The notes: generated by a model not told the origin, from the sequence alone. A DNA stretch of 64,000 nt from Pseudomonas luteola NBRC 103146 (GCF_002091675.1 NZ_BDAE01000002.1:305481-369480); one strand, 5' to 3'; counted from the first letter of the stretch, positions 1-9,232 are shown. Program-made: numbers and translations.

Positions 1-1
1 T

Positions 2-1069
2 GGTGTCGATGCCCTGGGCATGCTTGGGCTTAGACTTGACTCTGGCAAGGGTACGCACGGGACAGACGCCAACAGCGTTTTTCCGGCTAACAGCAGCGGC
101 AATGGTGTTGATGATTTCTCAACGCTGGGCTTGACGGCCAAGGTTCGCATTTCCAAGACCGAACTGCGTTATGGCACGTTAATGCCTACCCTGCCGGTCG
201 TGACTTATAACGACAGCCGCATGCTGCCACAGACCTTTGAGGGCGGCATGATCACCTCCAGGGAAATCGAAGGCCTGACCTTGAATGCCGGTCGCCTGGA
301 GCATTCCAAGGCGCGTAACTCTTCAAACATGGACAGCCTGCGCATTCTTGGCGGCACCGAGCGCAGCAACGCGTTCTACTTTGCGGGGGGTGACTACAAG
401 CTGACCAAGGACCTGACGGTCAGCTACTACTACGCCAACCTTGAAGATTACTACAAGCAGCATTTCCTGGGTCTGGTGCATGACTGGCAGATCGGTCCGG
501 GTGTGCTTAAGAGTGACCTGCGTTATTTCCACAGTACCGAAGATGGTGCCAATGGACATAATCCGGACTACTACTCCAATGGCTACTACGGCAGCGGCGT
601 AACCAAGGGCAAGGTCGATAACGATTTGTACAGCGGTCAGTTCCTGTACAGTGTGGCTGGCCATACCTTTGGCGGTGGCTATCAGGTCATCAACGGGGAC
701 AGTAACTTTCCCTTCCTGAACCAGGGGGATGGTGCTACGCCATACCTGATCACCTTCTCGCAGAATCAGAACTTTACGCGTGCCGGTGAGCGGACCTGGC
801 TGGTGCGGTACGCGTATGACTTTTCCCAAGTGGGCGTGCCGGGGTTGACGGCAGGTGTGGCCTATCTGAAGGGAGACCATATCGAGGCGGCTGGCAGCAA
901 TCCGAGCGAGTGGGAGCGGGACTTTACCCTGGGCTATACCGTGCCTACCGGAACCTTGAAAGGGCTGGGCATTCAGTGGCGTAACGCGGTATGGCGTAAC
1001 GATGTCGCCAACACCCGCGATCAGGATGAAAACCGTCTGATGCTGAGCTATTCGATTCCGCTGCTCTGA
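2..1069 (+). CDS. OprD-family outer-membrane porin, 3' part (5' end outside window)
   Basis: The reading frame is open from the first bases of the window, so the gene starts upstream; about 355 C-terminal residues are visible. The protein is rich in alternating aromatic and polar residues (for example SYYYANLEDYY) and ends in the beta-strand LMLSYSIPLL, as expected for an 18-stranded OprD-type barrel inserted in the outer membrane. These porins take up basic amino acids, small acids or peptides. Its place just before agmatine and polyamine genes matches the OprE-like porin next to aguA in P. aeruginosa. The substrate is not shown by the sequence. A strong hairpin terminator follows. Confidence 0.88.
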   Translation, partial: GVDALGMLGLRLDSGKGTHGTDANSVFPANSSGNGVDDFSTLGLTAKVRISKTELRYGTLMPTLPVVTYNDSRMLPQTFEGGMITSREIEGLTLNAGRLEHSKARNSSNMDSLRILGGTERSNAFYFAGGDYKLTKDLTVSYYYANLEDYYKQHFLGLVHDWQIGPGVLKSDLRYFHSTEDGANGHNPDYYSNGYYGSGVTKGKVDNDLYSGQFLYSVAGHTFGGGYQVINGDSNFPFLNQGDGATPYLITFSQNQNFTRAGERTWLVRYAYDFSQVGVPGLTAGVAYLKGDHIEAAGSNPSEWERDFTLGYTVPTGTLKGLGIQWRNAVWRNDVANTRDQDENRLMLSYSIPLL

Positions 1070-1110
1070 GGCGTGAATAAGGCCATCCTTTACGATGGTA
1101 TGTAGACTGG

Positions 1111-1150
1111 AAATGCCGCCTCCCTTTCGGGAAGGCGGCATTTTCTTTTT
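1111..1150. terminator. Bidirectional Rho-independent terminator
   Basis: A GCCGCC-rich stem (left arm AAATGCCGCC, right arm GGCGGCATTTT) with a TTTC-type loop is followed by a T-rich tract. It lies between the convergent porin gene and the DJ-1/PfpI gene and can serve both strands. Confidence 0.85.
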
Positions 1151-1168
1151 GCAAAAGGCTCCACGGGT

Positions 1169-1849
1169 TTAGCGAGAGAGCTGCTCCAGCACGGCCTTGG
1201 CCGCAGGCTCCGAAGAGGCGGGGTTTTGGCCTGTTATCAGATTACCTTCAGTCACCACGTAAGGCGCCCAGTCAGCCCCTTTGCTGTATAGGCCGCCGTT
1301 GGCCTTGAGCATATCTTCCACGAGGAAGGGTACGACGTCGGTGAGTTGAACCGCTTCCTCTTCGGTATTGGTGAAACCTGTTACCTGTTTACCCTTGACC
1401 AGAGGCTCACCGTCAGCAGTCTTGACCTTGGCCAGCACGCCGGGTGCATGGCAAACCAGGGCAGTGGGTTTGCCCGCCGCATAAAAGGCTTCCAGCAGCG
1501 CAATGGAGCCCTGATCTTCAGCCAGATCCCAGAGCGGCCCATGGCCTCCCGGATAGAAAACAGCGTCGTAATCATCCGCCTTGACGCTCGCGAGCGGCAC
1601 GGTATTAGCGAGAGCCGCCTGTGCGTCGGGATCATTACGGAAGCGTTCTGTCGCCTCGGTGCGCGCCTCTGGCTCATCACTCTTGGGGTCCAGAGGCGGC
1701 TGGCCCCCTTTGGGTGACGCCAGGGTCAGCGTAGCGCCTGAGTCCTTGAAGACATAATAAGGTGCCGCAAACTCTTCCAGCCAAAAGCCGGTCTTTTTAC
1801 CGGTATTGCCTAGTTGGTCATGGGACGTCAGTACGAGAAGGATATTCAT
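1169..1849 (-). CDS. DJ-1/PfpI family protein (Hsp31/class I glutamine amidotransferase-like)
   Basis: 226 residues. A Rossmann-like start (MNILLVLTS), the conserved acid in WLEE (residues 24-26), the FYPGGHGPLWDL loop (98-109) and the nucleophile elbow ALVCHAPG with Cys133 and His134 place it in the Hsp31-like branch of the DJ-1/PfpI superfamily. Members act as glyoxalase III-type enzymes or protein-repair/holding chaperones in the cytoplasm; which applies here cannot be read from sequence. It is a single gene between two terminators, inserted between the porin and aguA relative to the P. aeruginosa arrangement as I recall it. The ribosome-binding site is weak. Confidence 0.85.
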   Translation of the reverse strand: MNILLVLTSHDQLGNTGKKTGFWLEEFAAPYYVFKDSGATLTLASPKGGQPPLDPKSDEPEARTEATERFRNDPDAQAALANTVPLASVKADDYDAVFYPGGHGPLWDLAEDQGSIALLEAFYAAGKPTALVCHAPGVLAKVKTADGEPLVKGKQVTGFTNTEEEAVQLTDVVPFLVEDMLKANGGLYSKGADWAPYVVTEGNLITGQNPASSEPAAKAVLEQLSR

Positions 1850-1985
1850 GTGATGGGTCCACCGATCCAGTTGCCGATAAGCTCCTTATGGAGCGCGGTA
1901 GGGGTATGGACAGCACATCCGAGAGGACAATTCAGCGTTATCACATGCGTGATGGCGGTTTGTACATGAAGCGCCTGACATGTTC

Positions 1986-2024
1986 ACAAAAAACCGAAGC
2001 CTGGCGGGAGGCTCCGGTTTTATT
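1986..2024 (-). terminator. Rho-independent terminator of aguA
   Basis: A hairpin with arms AAACCG-A-AGCC and GGCT-C-CGGTTT (one mismatch), followed on the minus strand by a run of T, sits just after the aguA stop codon. Confidence 0.8.
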
Positions 2025-2042
2025 CCTCAGTACGCGTGGTGC

Positions 2043-3152
2043 TTAGTTTCGCGCTCTGGGGGCAGGCTGCTGCTGGGTAATGCAGTGGATATTGCCACCC
2101 CCCAGCAAGATCTCGCGGCCTGGGACCTGTACGATCTCGCGCTCGGGGAAGCAGCGCTGAAGAACGTCCAGCGCTTCGGCATCCTCCGGGACATCGAACG
2201 TTGGTGCGATGATGGCGCCGTTGACGATCAGGAAGTTGACGTACGACGCCGCCAGACGCTCGCCTGACTTACGCGGCTGACTGCCCACCGAGGCATCTAC
2301 GGTTTCGTATTCTTCATCCGACGCGTACAGCGGGCCGGGCGTTGGAATCTTGTGGACGGTGAACTTGCGGCCTTTGGCATCCGTGTTGGTTTCCAGTACC
2401 TCAAGCGCCGCGCGACACCTTGCATAGTTCGGGTCGTTTTCGTCGTCGCACCAGCTCAACAGCACTTCGGCAGGACGCACGTAGCAGCAGAAGTTATCCA
2501 CATGACCGTCGGTTTCGTCGTTATACAAACCGTCCGGCAGCCAGATAACCTTATCCACAGCCAGATAATCACTCAGGATCGCCTCGATCTCACGCTGGGA
2601 CAGATGCGGATTGCGGTTGCGGTTGAGCAGGCACTCGCCGGTGGTGATGAGCGTGCCTTCGCCATCGACATGGATAGAACCGCCTTCCAGCACAAAATCC
2701 TCAGTGCGGTAGCGGGGGCAGCTTTCCATCATCAGGATTTTACTGGCGACCTGATCGTCCCGCTTCCAGGGAAAATACAGCCCGCCAACCAGCCCGCCCC
2801 AGGCGTTGAAGGTCCAGTCCACACCGCGCACTTCGCCCTGATCGTTGATGACGAAAGTCGGCCCGGTATCACGCGCCCAGGCATCATCGTTGCTGATCTC
2901 GACGACACGAATGGCCGGGTGATTGAGTCGTGCACAGGCATTGTCGAACTGGGCGGCAGAAACACCGACGGTCACCGGCTCGAAGCGTGCAATGGCTCGT
3001 GCGACTTCGGTAAAGGCCAATTGGGCCGGCTTGGCACCCAGGCGCCAGTTGTCGGTACGCTCGGGCCAGATCATCCAGACCTGCTTTTGCGGCTCCCACT
3101 CCGCGGGCATACGGAAGCCTTCGGCGCGGGGTGTCGAGGCGAGCAGACTCAT
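2043..3152 (-). CDS. aguA: Agmatine deiminase
   Basis: 369 residues, the usual length. It hydrolyses agmatine to N-carbamoylputrescine and ammonia in the cytoplasm. The pentein-fold signatures are visible: MPAEWEPQ near the N-terminus, [24 protein letters not shown], the ETDGHVDNF block, and the catalytic cysteine in GGGNIHC (Cys357). A GGAGA Shine-Dalgarno 9 nt upstream supports this start. In P. aeruginosa the next step is done by aguB in the same operon; no aguB is found here. Two palindromes upstream may be operators for the neighbouring TetR regulator. Confidence 0.96.
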   Translation of the reverse strand: MSLLASTPRAEGFRMPAEWEPQKQVWMIWPERTDNWRLGAKPAQLAFTEVARAIARFEPVTVGVSAAQFDNACARLNHPAIRVVEISNDDAWARDTGPTFVINDQGEVRGVDWTFNAWGGLVGGLYFPWKRDDQVASKILMMESCPRYRTEDFVLEGGSIHVDGEGTLITTGECLLNRNRNPHLSQREIEAILSDYLAVDKVIWLPDGLYNDETDGHVDNFCCYVRPAEVLLSWCDDENDPNYARCRAALEVLETNTDAKGRKFTVHKIPTPGPLYASDEEYETVDASVGSQPRKSGERLAASYVNFLIVNGAIIAPTFDVPEDAEALDVLQRCFPEREIVQVPGREILLGGGNIHCITQQQPAPRARN

Positions 3153-3294
3153 GATTGCAATTCTCCATCGAAAGGGTAAGTCGTACAGGTTCAGGCAACG
3201 GTCGCGAATGAGCGGGACATTCCGTTAACGGTAGCAGATTCGAGTGCCATTACTGGCTGGCCATTATGCCGGTGGGCAGTGGCGTGCTTTATAA

Positions 3295-3308
3295 CGGATA
3301 AATATCCG
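3295..3308. promoter_or_regulatory. Palindrome CGGATA-N2-TATCCG (candidate AguR operator 1)
   Basis: A perfect 6-bp inverted repeat with a 2-bp spacer in the intergenic region between the TetR gene and aguA. A second near-identical copy lies 62 bp away. A tandem palindrome pair beside a TetR gene and upstream of its likely target suggests an operator; this is inference. Confidence 0.5.
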
Positions 3309-3356
3309 ACTTAAAAATGAATTTAAGCAATACCGTTACGGCGCACGATAAATGGA

Positions 3357-3370
3357 CGGATAACTATCGG
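3357..3370. promoter_or_regulatory. Palindrome CGGATA-N2-TATCGG (candidate AguR operator 2)
   Basis: A second copy of the CGGATA-N2-TATCCG palindrome with one mismatch in the right arm, about 16 bp after the end of the TetR gene. See operator 1. Confidence 0.45.
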
Positions 3371-3385
3371 TTTATTGGGCAATTG

Positions 3386-4033
3386 CTAGATCGTTTGGCA
3401 GGGGGTGTTTCGTTTGGGCAGGTAAGGTGGAAGATAAAAGCTTAGGTAGGCATCGAAAACCCGATGGCCTTCTGTGGCCCAGCGAGACGTAATGACGCCG
3501 TGCTGTTGTACGGATCTTGCGTAGACGCGATCACCTAGCTCCATAGCAAGGGTAAAGATATCGATATCGTCTGGCAGAGGAGGCAGATGGAAATGGGCTG
3601 CGAACAGTGACTGAAGCTGCTCGCCCAGCTGTGTGTCATGCTGTCGGTCGGCCTGGACTACTTCGGTCAGGCCATGATTGGCCAGGATTAGCTGCCTTGC
3701 TGCGGCATCTCGCTCATATACGTCCAGCATGCGTGCCTCGACGATCCGTGACAGATCACGCCAGTCGTTGAGGCTGTCATGGTCGACAGGCGCCTGAAGG
3801 CAGGCGCGAAACGCTGCATGAGCCTCCTGGGTTAAGGCCTCAAGCAAGGCGGCAACGCTGGGGAAAAAGTGATAGACCGAGGACGGCGGAAGGCCCGCCC
3901 TTTCGGCAATGCCGTAGATACTCAGGCGTGCAGGCCCTTGATCTATCAGCATGTGCCGAGCCGCTGCCAGGATCTGCTCGATACGCTGGCGGCTGCTGCT
4001 TCGCGCCTTGCGTGGGCTGGAGGTTCGGGCCAT
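3386..4033 (-). CDS. aguR: TetR-family repressor, probable AguR
   Basis: 215 residues from the ATG at 4033. An upstream in-frame GTG at 4093 would add 20 poorly structured residues; neither start has a good ribosome-binding site, and 215 is closer to the usual TetR length. The N-terminus has a basic stretch (SSPRKARSSSRQR) and the TetR helix-turn-helix LSIYGIAERAGLPPSSVYHFF (about residues 36-56 from the ATG); the rest is the ligand-binding domain. In P. aeruginosa AguR represses the agmatine operon and is induced by agmatine or N-carbamoylputrescine. The identity is inferred from position beside aguA and the polyamine genes. Two matching palindromes lie between it and aguA. Confidence 0.8.
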   Translation of the reverse strand: MARTSSPRKARSSSRQRIEQILAAARHMLIDQGPARLSIYGIAERAGLPPSSVYHFFPSVAALLEALTQEAHAAFRACLQAPVDHDSLNDWRDLSRIVEARMLDVYERDAAARQLILANHGLTEVVQADRQHDTQLGEQLQSLFAAHFHLPPLPDDIDIFTLAMELGDRVYARSVQQHGVITSRWATEGHRVFDAYLSFYLPPYLPKRNTPCQTI

Positions 4034-4178
4034 TACTGTACCGGTGTCCTGGTCGTAAAGGTGATGAGGTTCTGACGATGCCTGTACGGACACGCCGCGT
4101 TATCGCGCCTCGCCAGAACCTGATACGGCCCATTCAGGGGTAGCCTGCCCGTTCAGTACTACGATCTGGTCTTGAAGA

Positions 4179-5234
4179 TCAGCGGGCTTGCTTGAATGTC
4201 TGCCAGAGACCTTCGAATGTCTGACGAGTCTCGGCAGGTGGCGGAACCAGAGCGAACAGACGGCGACGCAACGCCCCGTTGGGGTAAAGTGCATTTTCCT
4301 TCTGAAGTTCAGGCGAAAGCAACTTCATCGAGTCAGGGTTGGCATTCGGATAAGACGTCTCTTCAGTAATGCGGGCCAGGGAGCGAGCACTCATCACATA
4401 GTTGATGAATCGATGCGCCAGTTCCGCATTGCGCGACTTGCTGGGGATAGCCAGCGTATCCACAAAGACATATGTGCCTTCTTGCGGTACGACATAGCTG
4501 ACCGGCTGGCCTGCCTTACGTGCATTAATGGCATCGCCTACGCTGTACACCATGGCGACACACAACTGACCATTTCTGAAGGCATCGACCGTGGCGTCGT
4601 TATCGATGGAGCGAACGTAGGGGCGAATGCTCATCAGGTCTTTGGCGATTTTCTCCATCTGCGCCGGTGAGCTGCGCTCAGGAATACTGCCCTGGTAGTT
4701 CATCATGATCGATGAGACGTAGATGGGGTCGTCAAGCAGATTGACGCCACACTTGGAAAGGCGCTTGATCTGTTCGGGATCGAACAGCACGCTCCAGCTC
4801 TCTGGCAGCGGACCGCCAAAGGCTTCCTGCGCCTTGGGAACATTGATTGCCAGACCTACCGCGCCCCATAAATAGGGGACTGCATAATGGTTGCCTGGGT
4901 CTACGGAGTTCAGAATGCCCGAAACATAGGGGTCCAGCTTGCTGGTATTGGGCAGCTGCTGAGTGTTGAGTTTTTGCAGCTTGTTTTCCCGGATGAGTCG
5001 TTTGAGCTCGTCGTGCGAGGGAGCATAGACATCTATCGGTGTGTCGCTATCCAACAGGGCATTCGCTTCCTTGGAAGTGCTGAATGTGTGGTAGTCGACT
5101 CGGATGCCGGTGTCCTTCTGGAAATCACTGATGACCTGAGGGTCAATGTAATCCTCCCAGTTATAGACGTGCACAACCTCTTCGGCCTGTGCGAGCAGGG
5201 GCACAATGGCCAGCGCCATAAGCAGCTTTCGCAT
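4179..5234 (-). CDS. Periplasmic polyamine-binding protein (third paralogue, PotF/SpuD family)
   Basis: 351 residues with a Sec signal peptide (MRKLLMALAIVPLLAQA) and the family hallmark HVYNWEDYI near the mature N-terminus. It follows the same fold as SpuD and SpuE, but several ligand-site segments differ: PSH replaces PSN, the [12 protein letters not shown] segment is changed, and VYSVGD replaces GYSGD. A Phe (in YVFVD) is kept where SpuD has Phe and SpuE has Trp. An AAGGAG Shine-Dalgarno lies 6 nt upstream. It is downstream of spuI on the same strand, as for PA0295 in P. aeruginosa. It may feed the Spu permease or act as a sensor; ligand unknown. Confidence 0.9.
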   Translation of the reverse strand: MRKLLMALAIVPLLAQAEEVVHVYNWEDYIDPQVISDFQKDTGIRVDYHTFSTSKEANALLDSDTPIDVYAPSHDELKRLIRENKLQKLNTQQLPNTSKLDPYVSGILNSVDPGNHYAVPYLWGAVGLAINVPKAQEAFGGPLPESWSVLFDPEQIKRLSKCGVNLLDDPIYVSSIMMNYQGSIPERSSPAQMEKIAKDLMSIRPYVRSIDNDATVDAFRNGQLCVAMVYSVGDAINARKAGQPVSYVVPQEGTYVFVDTLAIPSKSRNAELAHRFINYVMSARSLARITEETSYPNANPDSMKLLSPELQKENALYPNGALRRRLFALVPPPAETRQTFEGLWQTFKQAR

Positions 5235-5377
5235 GGAAACTCCTTGTGTTCCATCATGGGACCTTCCGTGGAACTAAGGCCAGGACGGTACGAAAAGCTG
5301 CGAAGTGTGACGACGTTCGCGTAAACAGACAACGGCCGCCCGGCGAGGACGAACGGGCGTTGTCTGCAACCAGCGTG

Positions 5378-6754
5378 CTAGACGGTGTGTAGATACCAGT
5401 TGTACTCGAGATCCGAGATGGAATGCTCGAATTCTTCCAGTTCATGCTCCTTACAAGCCACGAAGATATCGATGTACTTCGAATCGATGTATCGCGCCAT
5501 GATTTCGCTGTCGTCCAGTTGCCGCAAGGCATCACGCAGGTTGTTCGGCAGACTTTGCTCGTGCTGCTCGTAGGAGTTGCCTTCGGTCACCGGCGGAGGC
5601 TCGACGTGATTGGTCAGACCGTGATGGATTCCTGCCAGTACGCCTGCCAGCAGCAGGTAAGGGTTGGCATCAGCGCCCGCCACACGGTGCTCGATGCGTA
5701 CGGCATCGGGTGTGCCGGTGGGAATACGCAGCGCCGTGGTGCGGTTATCCAGCCCCCAGCTCGGTGCATTGGGTACGTAGAACTGCGAGCCGAAGCGACG
5801 ATAGGAATTCACGTTGGGGCATAGAAAGGCCATCGAGGCGGGCAGGGTCTCGAGCACACCGCCGACGGCGTGACGTAACGCGGCGTTCTGCTCGGGATCC
5901 TCGCTCGTGAAAATATTGTTGCCATTCTTGTCCAGCAGCGAAATGTGCACATGCAGACCGTTACCTGCCTGCCCCGGATAGGGCTTGGCCATGAAGGTAG
6001 TGTCCATTTCATGGTCGTAGGCGATGTTCTTGATCAGCCGCTTGAGCAGCACTGCGTAATCACATGCCTTGATCGGGTCGGCCACGTGATTGAGGTTGAC
6101 CTCGAACTGCGCGGGAGCCGACTCGGCCACGACGGCATCGGCAGGAATATTCTGGGCGCGGGCACCGTCGATGATGTCCTGCAGGCAATCGGCGTACTCG
6201 TCGAGATCATCGATGGAGTACACCTGAACGGACTGCGGGCGCTTGCCGGAAATAGGCGAGCGGGGCGGCTGGGGCCGGCCGTTGATGTTTTCCTGATCGA
6301 TCAGATAGAACTCAAGCTCGAAGGCCGCGACGACCGTCAGTTCCATCTCGGTAAAGCGTTCAACGACCTGACGCAGCACTTCGCGAGGATCAGCGAAGAA
6401 TGGCGCGCCTTCCATTTCGTGCATGGTCATCAGGAGTTGTGCGGTAGGACGTTTCTGCCAGGGCTCCATGGAGAGCGTGCCGGCGATGGGATAGCAGACG
6501 CGGTCGGCGTCACCGATATCAAGGCCGAGGCCTGTGCTTTCTACGGTGGAGCCGGTGATATCGAGAGCGAAGAGTGAGGCGGGTAGATTGATTCCTCTTT
6601 CGAAGACTTTGGGCAGACTGTTTCGGTCGATGCGTTTACCACGCACCACGCCGTTCATGTCCGAGATCAGAAGGTCGACGAACTGCACTTCAGGATGTGC
6701 CTGGAGGAAGTCGGTCGCTTCATTCAAGTGAACGGCACGCGGGGGTACCGACAT
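5378..6754 (-). CDS. spuI: Gamma-glutamylpolyamine synthetase (glutamine synthetase family, SpuI/PuuA-like)
   Basis: 458 residues. It joins glutamate to the amino group of putrescine, diaminopropane or another polyamine using ATP, the entry step of the gamma-glutamyl route. Glutamine-synthetase motifs are present: SDMNGVVRGK near residue 32, the metal-binding AFELEFYL, GNGLHVHISL, and RVAGADANPYLLLAG. It carries the PuuA-type C-terminus ending LEYNWYLHTV. A TAGGTG ribosome-binding site lies 9 nt upstream. It is transcribed away from spuA, sharing a 280-bp divergent promoter region. A second, different family member (SpuB) is encoded at 7874. Confidence 0.92.
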   Translation of the reverse strand: MSVPPRAVHLNEATDFLQAHPEVQFVDLLISDMNGVVRGKRIDRNSLPKVFERGINLPASLFALDITGSTVESTGLGLDIGDADRVCYPIAGTLSMEPWQKRPTAQLLMTMHEMEGAPFFADPREVLRQVVERFTEMELTVVAAFELEFYLIDQENINGRPQPPRSPISGKRPQSVQVYSIDDLDEYADCLQDIIDGARAQNIPADAVVAESAPAQFEVNLNHVADPIKACDYAVLLKRLIKNIAYDHEMDTTFMAKPYPGQAGNGLHVHISLLDKNGNNIFTSEDPEQNAALRHAVGGVLETLPASMAFLCPNVNSYRRFGSQFYVPNAPSWGLDNRTTALRIPTGTPDAVRIEHRVAGADANPYLLLAGVLAGIHHGLTNHVEPPPVTEGNSYEQHEQSLPNNLRDALRQLDDSEIMARYIDSKYIDIFVACKEHELEEFEHSISDLEYNWYLHTV

Positions 6755-7034
6755 GATGCAACACCTATAGTTGTTAAAAATATCAATCAGCGGGGGACTT
6801 CACCTAGGAGTCAATCCGAAAGGGGACCTAAAGTCAACTTTGCTCGTTATTGGTGCTCGAAGGCCTCATCAAGGCCTTTCATTGGGGCACAGGGCTTCGC
6901 TTGAGACCCCGTAACACGCCGGCTGAAAGAGAATGTGCGAACCGCATGAGCGATCTTGAAAGAACGGTTGTGGAAAAAAATGAACAAGACTACTCTCCAA
7001 TTCATCCAACCATGGCAAACGTAACGGGTGTCCC

Positions 7035-7787
7035 ATGTCGTGCCTGCCGTTGATCGGCGTGACCGCCTGCACCGAGCAGATCGGTTTGCATACCTTCCAC
7101 ATCGCCGGCGACAAGTATCTGCGTGCCGTCGTGACCGGAGCGGGTGGTCTGCCACTCGTCATTCCCGCACTGGCTGACCTGCTTGACCAGCCCACCTTGC
7201 TTGCACGTCTCGATGGATTGATGTTTACCGGCTCGCCTTCCAACGTGGAGCCGCATCACTACCAGGGGCCTCCCAGTGCGCCGGGCACCGCCCATGATCC
7301 TGATCGCGACCGTACTACTCTGCCGCTGATTCGGGCGGCCGTGGATGCAGGTGTTCCTGTGCTCGGTATCTGCCGCGGATTTCAGGAGATGAACGTGGCA
7401 ATGGGCGGCAGCCTGTATCAGAAGGTGCACGAGGCCGGCCCGTTTGCCGACCACCGCGAGCGACCGGATGATCCGCTTGACGTGCAGTATGCGCCCAGTC
7501 ATGCCGTTCATGTTCAGCCGGGCGGTGTATTCGAACGCCTGGGGTTGCCCGAGCAGTTCCAGGTCAATTCCCTGCATGGGCAGGGCGTCGAGCGTCTCGC
7601 GCCTGGTCTTCGGGCTGAGGCTCTGGCGCCGGATGGCCTGGTGGAAGCGTTTTCTGTAGAGGGCGCCTCTGTCTTTGCCGTTGGGGTGCAGTGGCACCCT
7701 GAATGGCAGGTACGCTCCAATTCGAATTATCTGGCGATTTTCAACGCCTTTGGCGATGCCTGCCGACAGCGGGCCGGGCAGCGCTGA
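7035..7787 (+). CDS. spuA: Gamma-glutamyl-GABA/gamma-glutamylpolyamine hydrolase (SpuA/PuuD-like)
   Basis: 250 residues. A class I glutamine amidotransferase fold used as a hydrolase that releases glutamate from gamma-glutamylated intermediates. The catalytic triad is readable: Cys113 in GICRGFQEMN, and His221 and Glu223 in VQWHPEW. FTGSPSNVEP (residues 64-73) is the PuuD-type substrate loop. First gene of the plus-strand spu cluster. The Shine-Dalgarno is poor, so start choice rests on the conserved N-terminus LPLIGVTAC. A short hairpin at 7787-7807 overlaps the stop region. Confidence 0.92.
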   Translation: MSCLPLIGVTACTEQIGLHTFHIAGDKYLRAVVTGAGGLPLVIPALADLLDQPTLLARLDGLMFTGSPSNVEPHHYQGPPSAPGTAHDPDRDRTTLPLIRAAVDAGVPVLGICRGFQEMNVAMGGSLYQKVHEAGPFADHRERPDDPLDVQYAPSHAVHVQPGGVFERLGLPEQFQVNSLHGQGVERLAPGLRAEALAPDGLVEAFSVEGASVFAVGVQWHPEWQVRSNSNYLAIFNAFGDACRQRAGQR

Positions 7788-7807
7788 CGGCGGTCCTTGA
7801 CCGCCGT
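7787..7807 (+). repeat. Intercistronic hairpin spuA-spuB
   Basis: Inverted repeat ACGGCGG-N7-CCGCCGT without a following T run, so more likely an RNA-processing or stability element than a terminator. Confidence 0.4.
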
Positions 7808-7873
7808 ATCATCCTGCCTGGACGGTAAGTCCATATGCCTTCCGGGCAGGTTTTTCAAAACCTTGAGGTCTTT

Positions 7874-9232
7874 ATGGCTAACCAGCTTGACCAGCTCACC
7901 CAGTGGTTGAAAGAACACAAGATCACCGAAGTCGAATGCCTGATTTCCGATTTAACCGGCATCGCCCGCGGCAAGATCTCGCCCACCTCGAAATTCATCA
8001 ATGAAAAAGGCATGCGCCTGCCGGAGAGCGTTCTGTTGCAGAGCGTGACGGGAGACTATGTTGAGGATGACATCTATTACGAGCTTCTCGATCCGGCCGA
8101 TATTGACATGCTTTGTCGGCCTGACGAGAACGCTGTCTTCCTCGTGCCCTGGGCCATCGAGCCCACGGCGCAAGTCATTCACGATACCTACGACAAGCAG
8201 GGTCGCCCGATCGAACTGTCTCCACGCAATATCCTGAAGAAGGTGCTCAAGCTGTATGCCGACAAAGGCTGGAAGCCGATCGTCGCGCCCGAGATGGAGT
8301 TCTATCTCACCAAGCGTAGCGATGACCCGGATTATCCCCTGCAGCCCCCGGTAGGCCGCTCCGGTCGCCAGGAGACGGGCCGCCAGTCATTCTCAATCGA
8401 TGCCGCCAACGAGTTCGATCCGCTCTTTGAAGACATGTACGACTGGTGCGAGCTTCAGAAGCTGGATCTGGATACGCTGATTCATGAGGAAGGCACGGCC
8501 CAGATGGAAATCAATTTCCGTCATGGCGATGCCCTGCATCTGGCGGACCAGATCATTGTGTTCAAGCGAACCATGCGCGAGGCCGCTCTGAAGCACAACG
8601 TCACGGCTACCTTCATGGCCAAGCCCATGACCGGTGAGCCCGGCAGCGCGATGCACCTGCACCAGAGCGTCGTGGACCTGAAGACAGGCAAGACGGTGTT
8701 CTCGGAAGACGACGGCACGATGAGCGAGCTGTTCCGTCATCACATCGGTGGGTTGCAGAAATACATCCCCGAAGCCTTGCCCCTGTTTGCGCCCAATGTG
8801 AACTCGTTTCGTCGTTTCCTGCCGGACACCTCTGCTCCGGTAAACGTGGAGTGGGGCGAAGAGAACCGCACCGTAGGCCTTCGGGTGCCGGATTCCGACC
8901 CGCAGAATCGCCGTGTGGAAAACCGTTTGGCCGGTGCGGACGCCAATCCCTATCTGGCGCTGGCCGCCAGTCTTCTGTGTGGGTATCTGGGCATGATCGA
9001 AGGCATCGAACCTAGCGCCCCCGTCAAGGGGCGTGGCTACGAGCGTCGTAACCTACGCCTGCCGCTGACGCTGGAAGCAGCCCTGGAGCGCATGGAGCAG
9101 TCTGTGACCATTGAGCAATACCTGGGCACACGCTTCACGCGGGGCTATGTGGCCGTCAAGCGCGCCGAGCATGAAAACTTCAAACGGGTCATTAGTTCCT
9201 GGGAGCGCGAGTTCCTGTTGATGAGCGTATGA
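7874..9232 (+). CDS. spuB: Gamma-glutamylpolyamine synthetase, second paralogue (SpuB)
   Basis: 452 residues from the ATG at 7874, which has a TGAGG ribosome-binding site a few bases upstream; an in-frame ATG at 7835 would add 13 residues without a good site. Glutamine-synthetase-like family: SDLTGIARGK, APEMEFYL, MAKPMTGEPGSAMHLHQS and RLAGADANPYLALAAS are conserved. In P. aeruginosa SpuB-type enzymes glutamylate polyamines, with specificity differing from SpuI and other paralogues. It sits between the hydrolase spuA and the transaminase spuC, consistent with one degradative route. Confidence 0.92.
   Translation: MANQLDQLTQWLKEHKITEVECLISDLTGIARGKISPTSKFINEKGMRLPESVLLQSVTGDYVEDDIYYELLDPADIDMLCRPDENAVFLVPWAIEPTAQVIHDTYDKQGRPIELSPRNILKKVLKLYADKGWKPIVAPEMEFYLTKRSDDPDYPLQPPVGRSGRQETGRQSFSIDAANEFDPLFEDMYDWCELQKLDLDTLIHEEGTAQMEINFRHGDALHLADQIIVFKRTMREAALKHNVTATFMAKPMTGEPGSAMHLHQSVVDLKTGKTVFSEDDGTMSELFRHHIGGLQKYIPEALPLFAPNVNSFRRFLPDTSAPVNVEWGEENRTVGLRVPDSDPQNRRVENRLAGADANPYLALAASLLCGYLGMIEGIEPSAPVKGRGYERRNLRLPLTLEAALERMEQSVTIEQYLGTRFTRGYVAVKRAEHENFKRVISSWEREFLLMSV

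Noticed and set aside
323-1141. Long antisense open frame across the porin gene
   Set aside because: It mirrors the porin codons and lacks a ribosome-binding site and protein features; the sense frame is clearly an OprD barrel.
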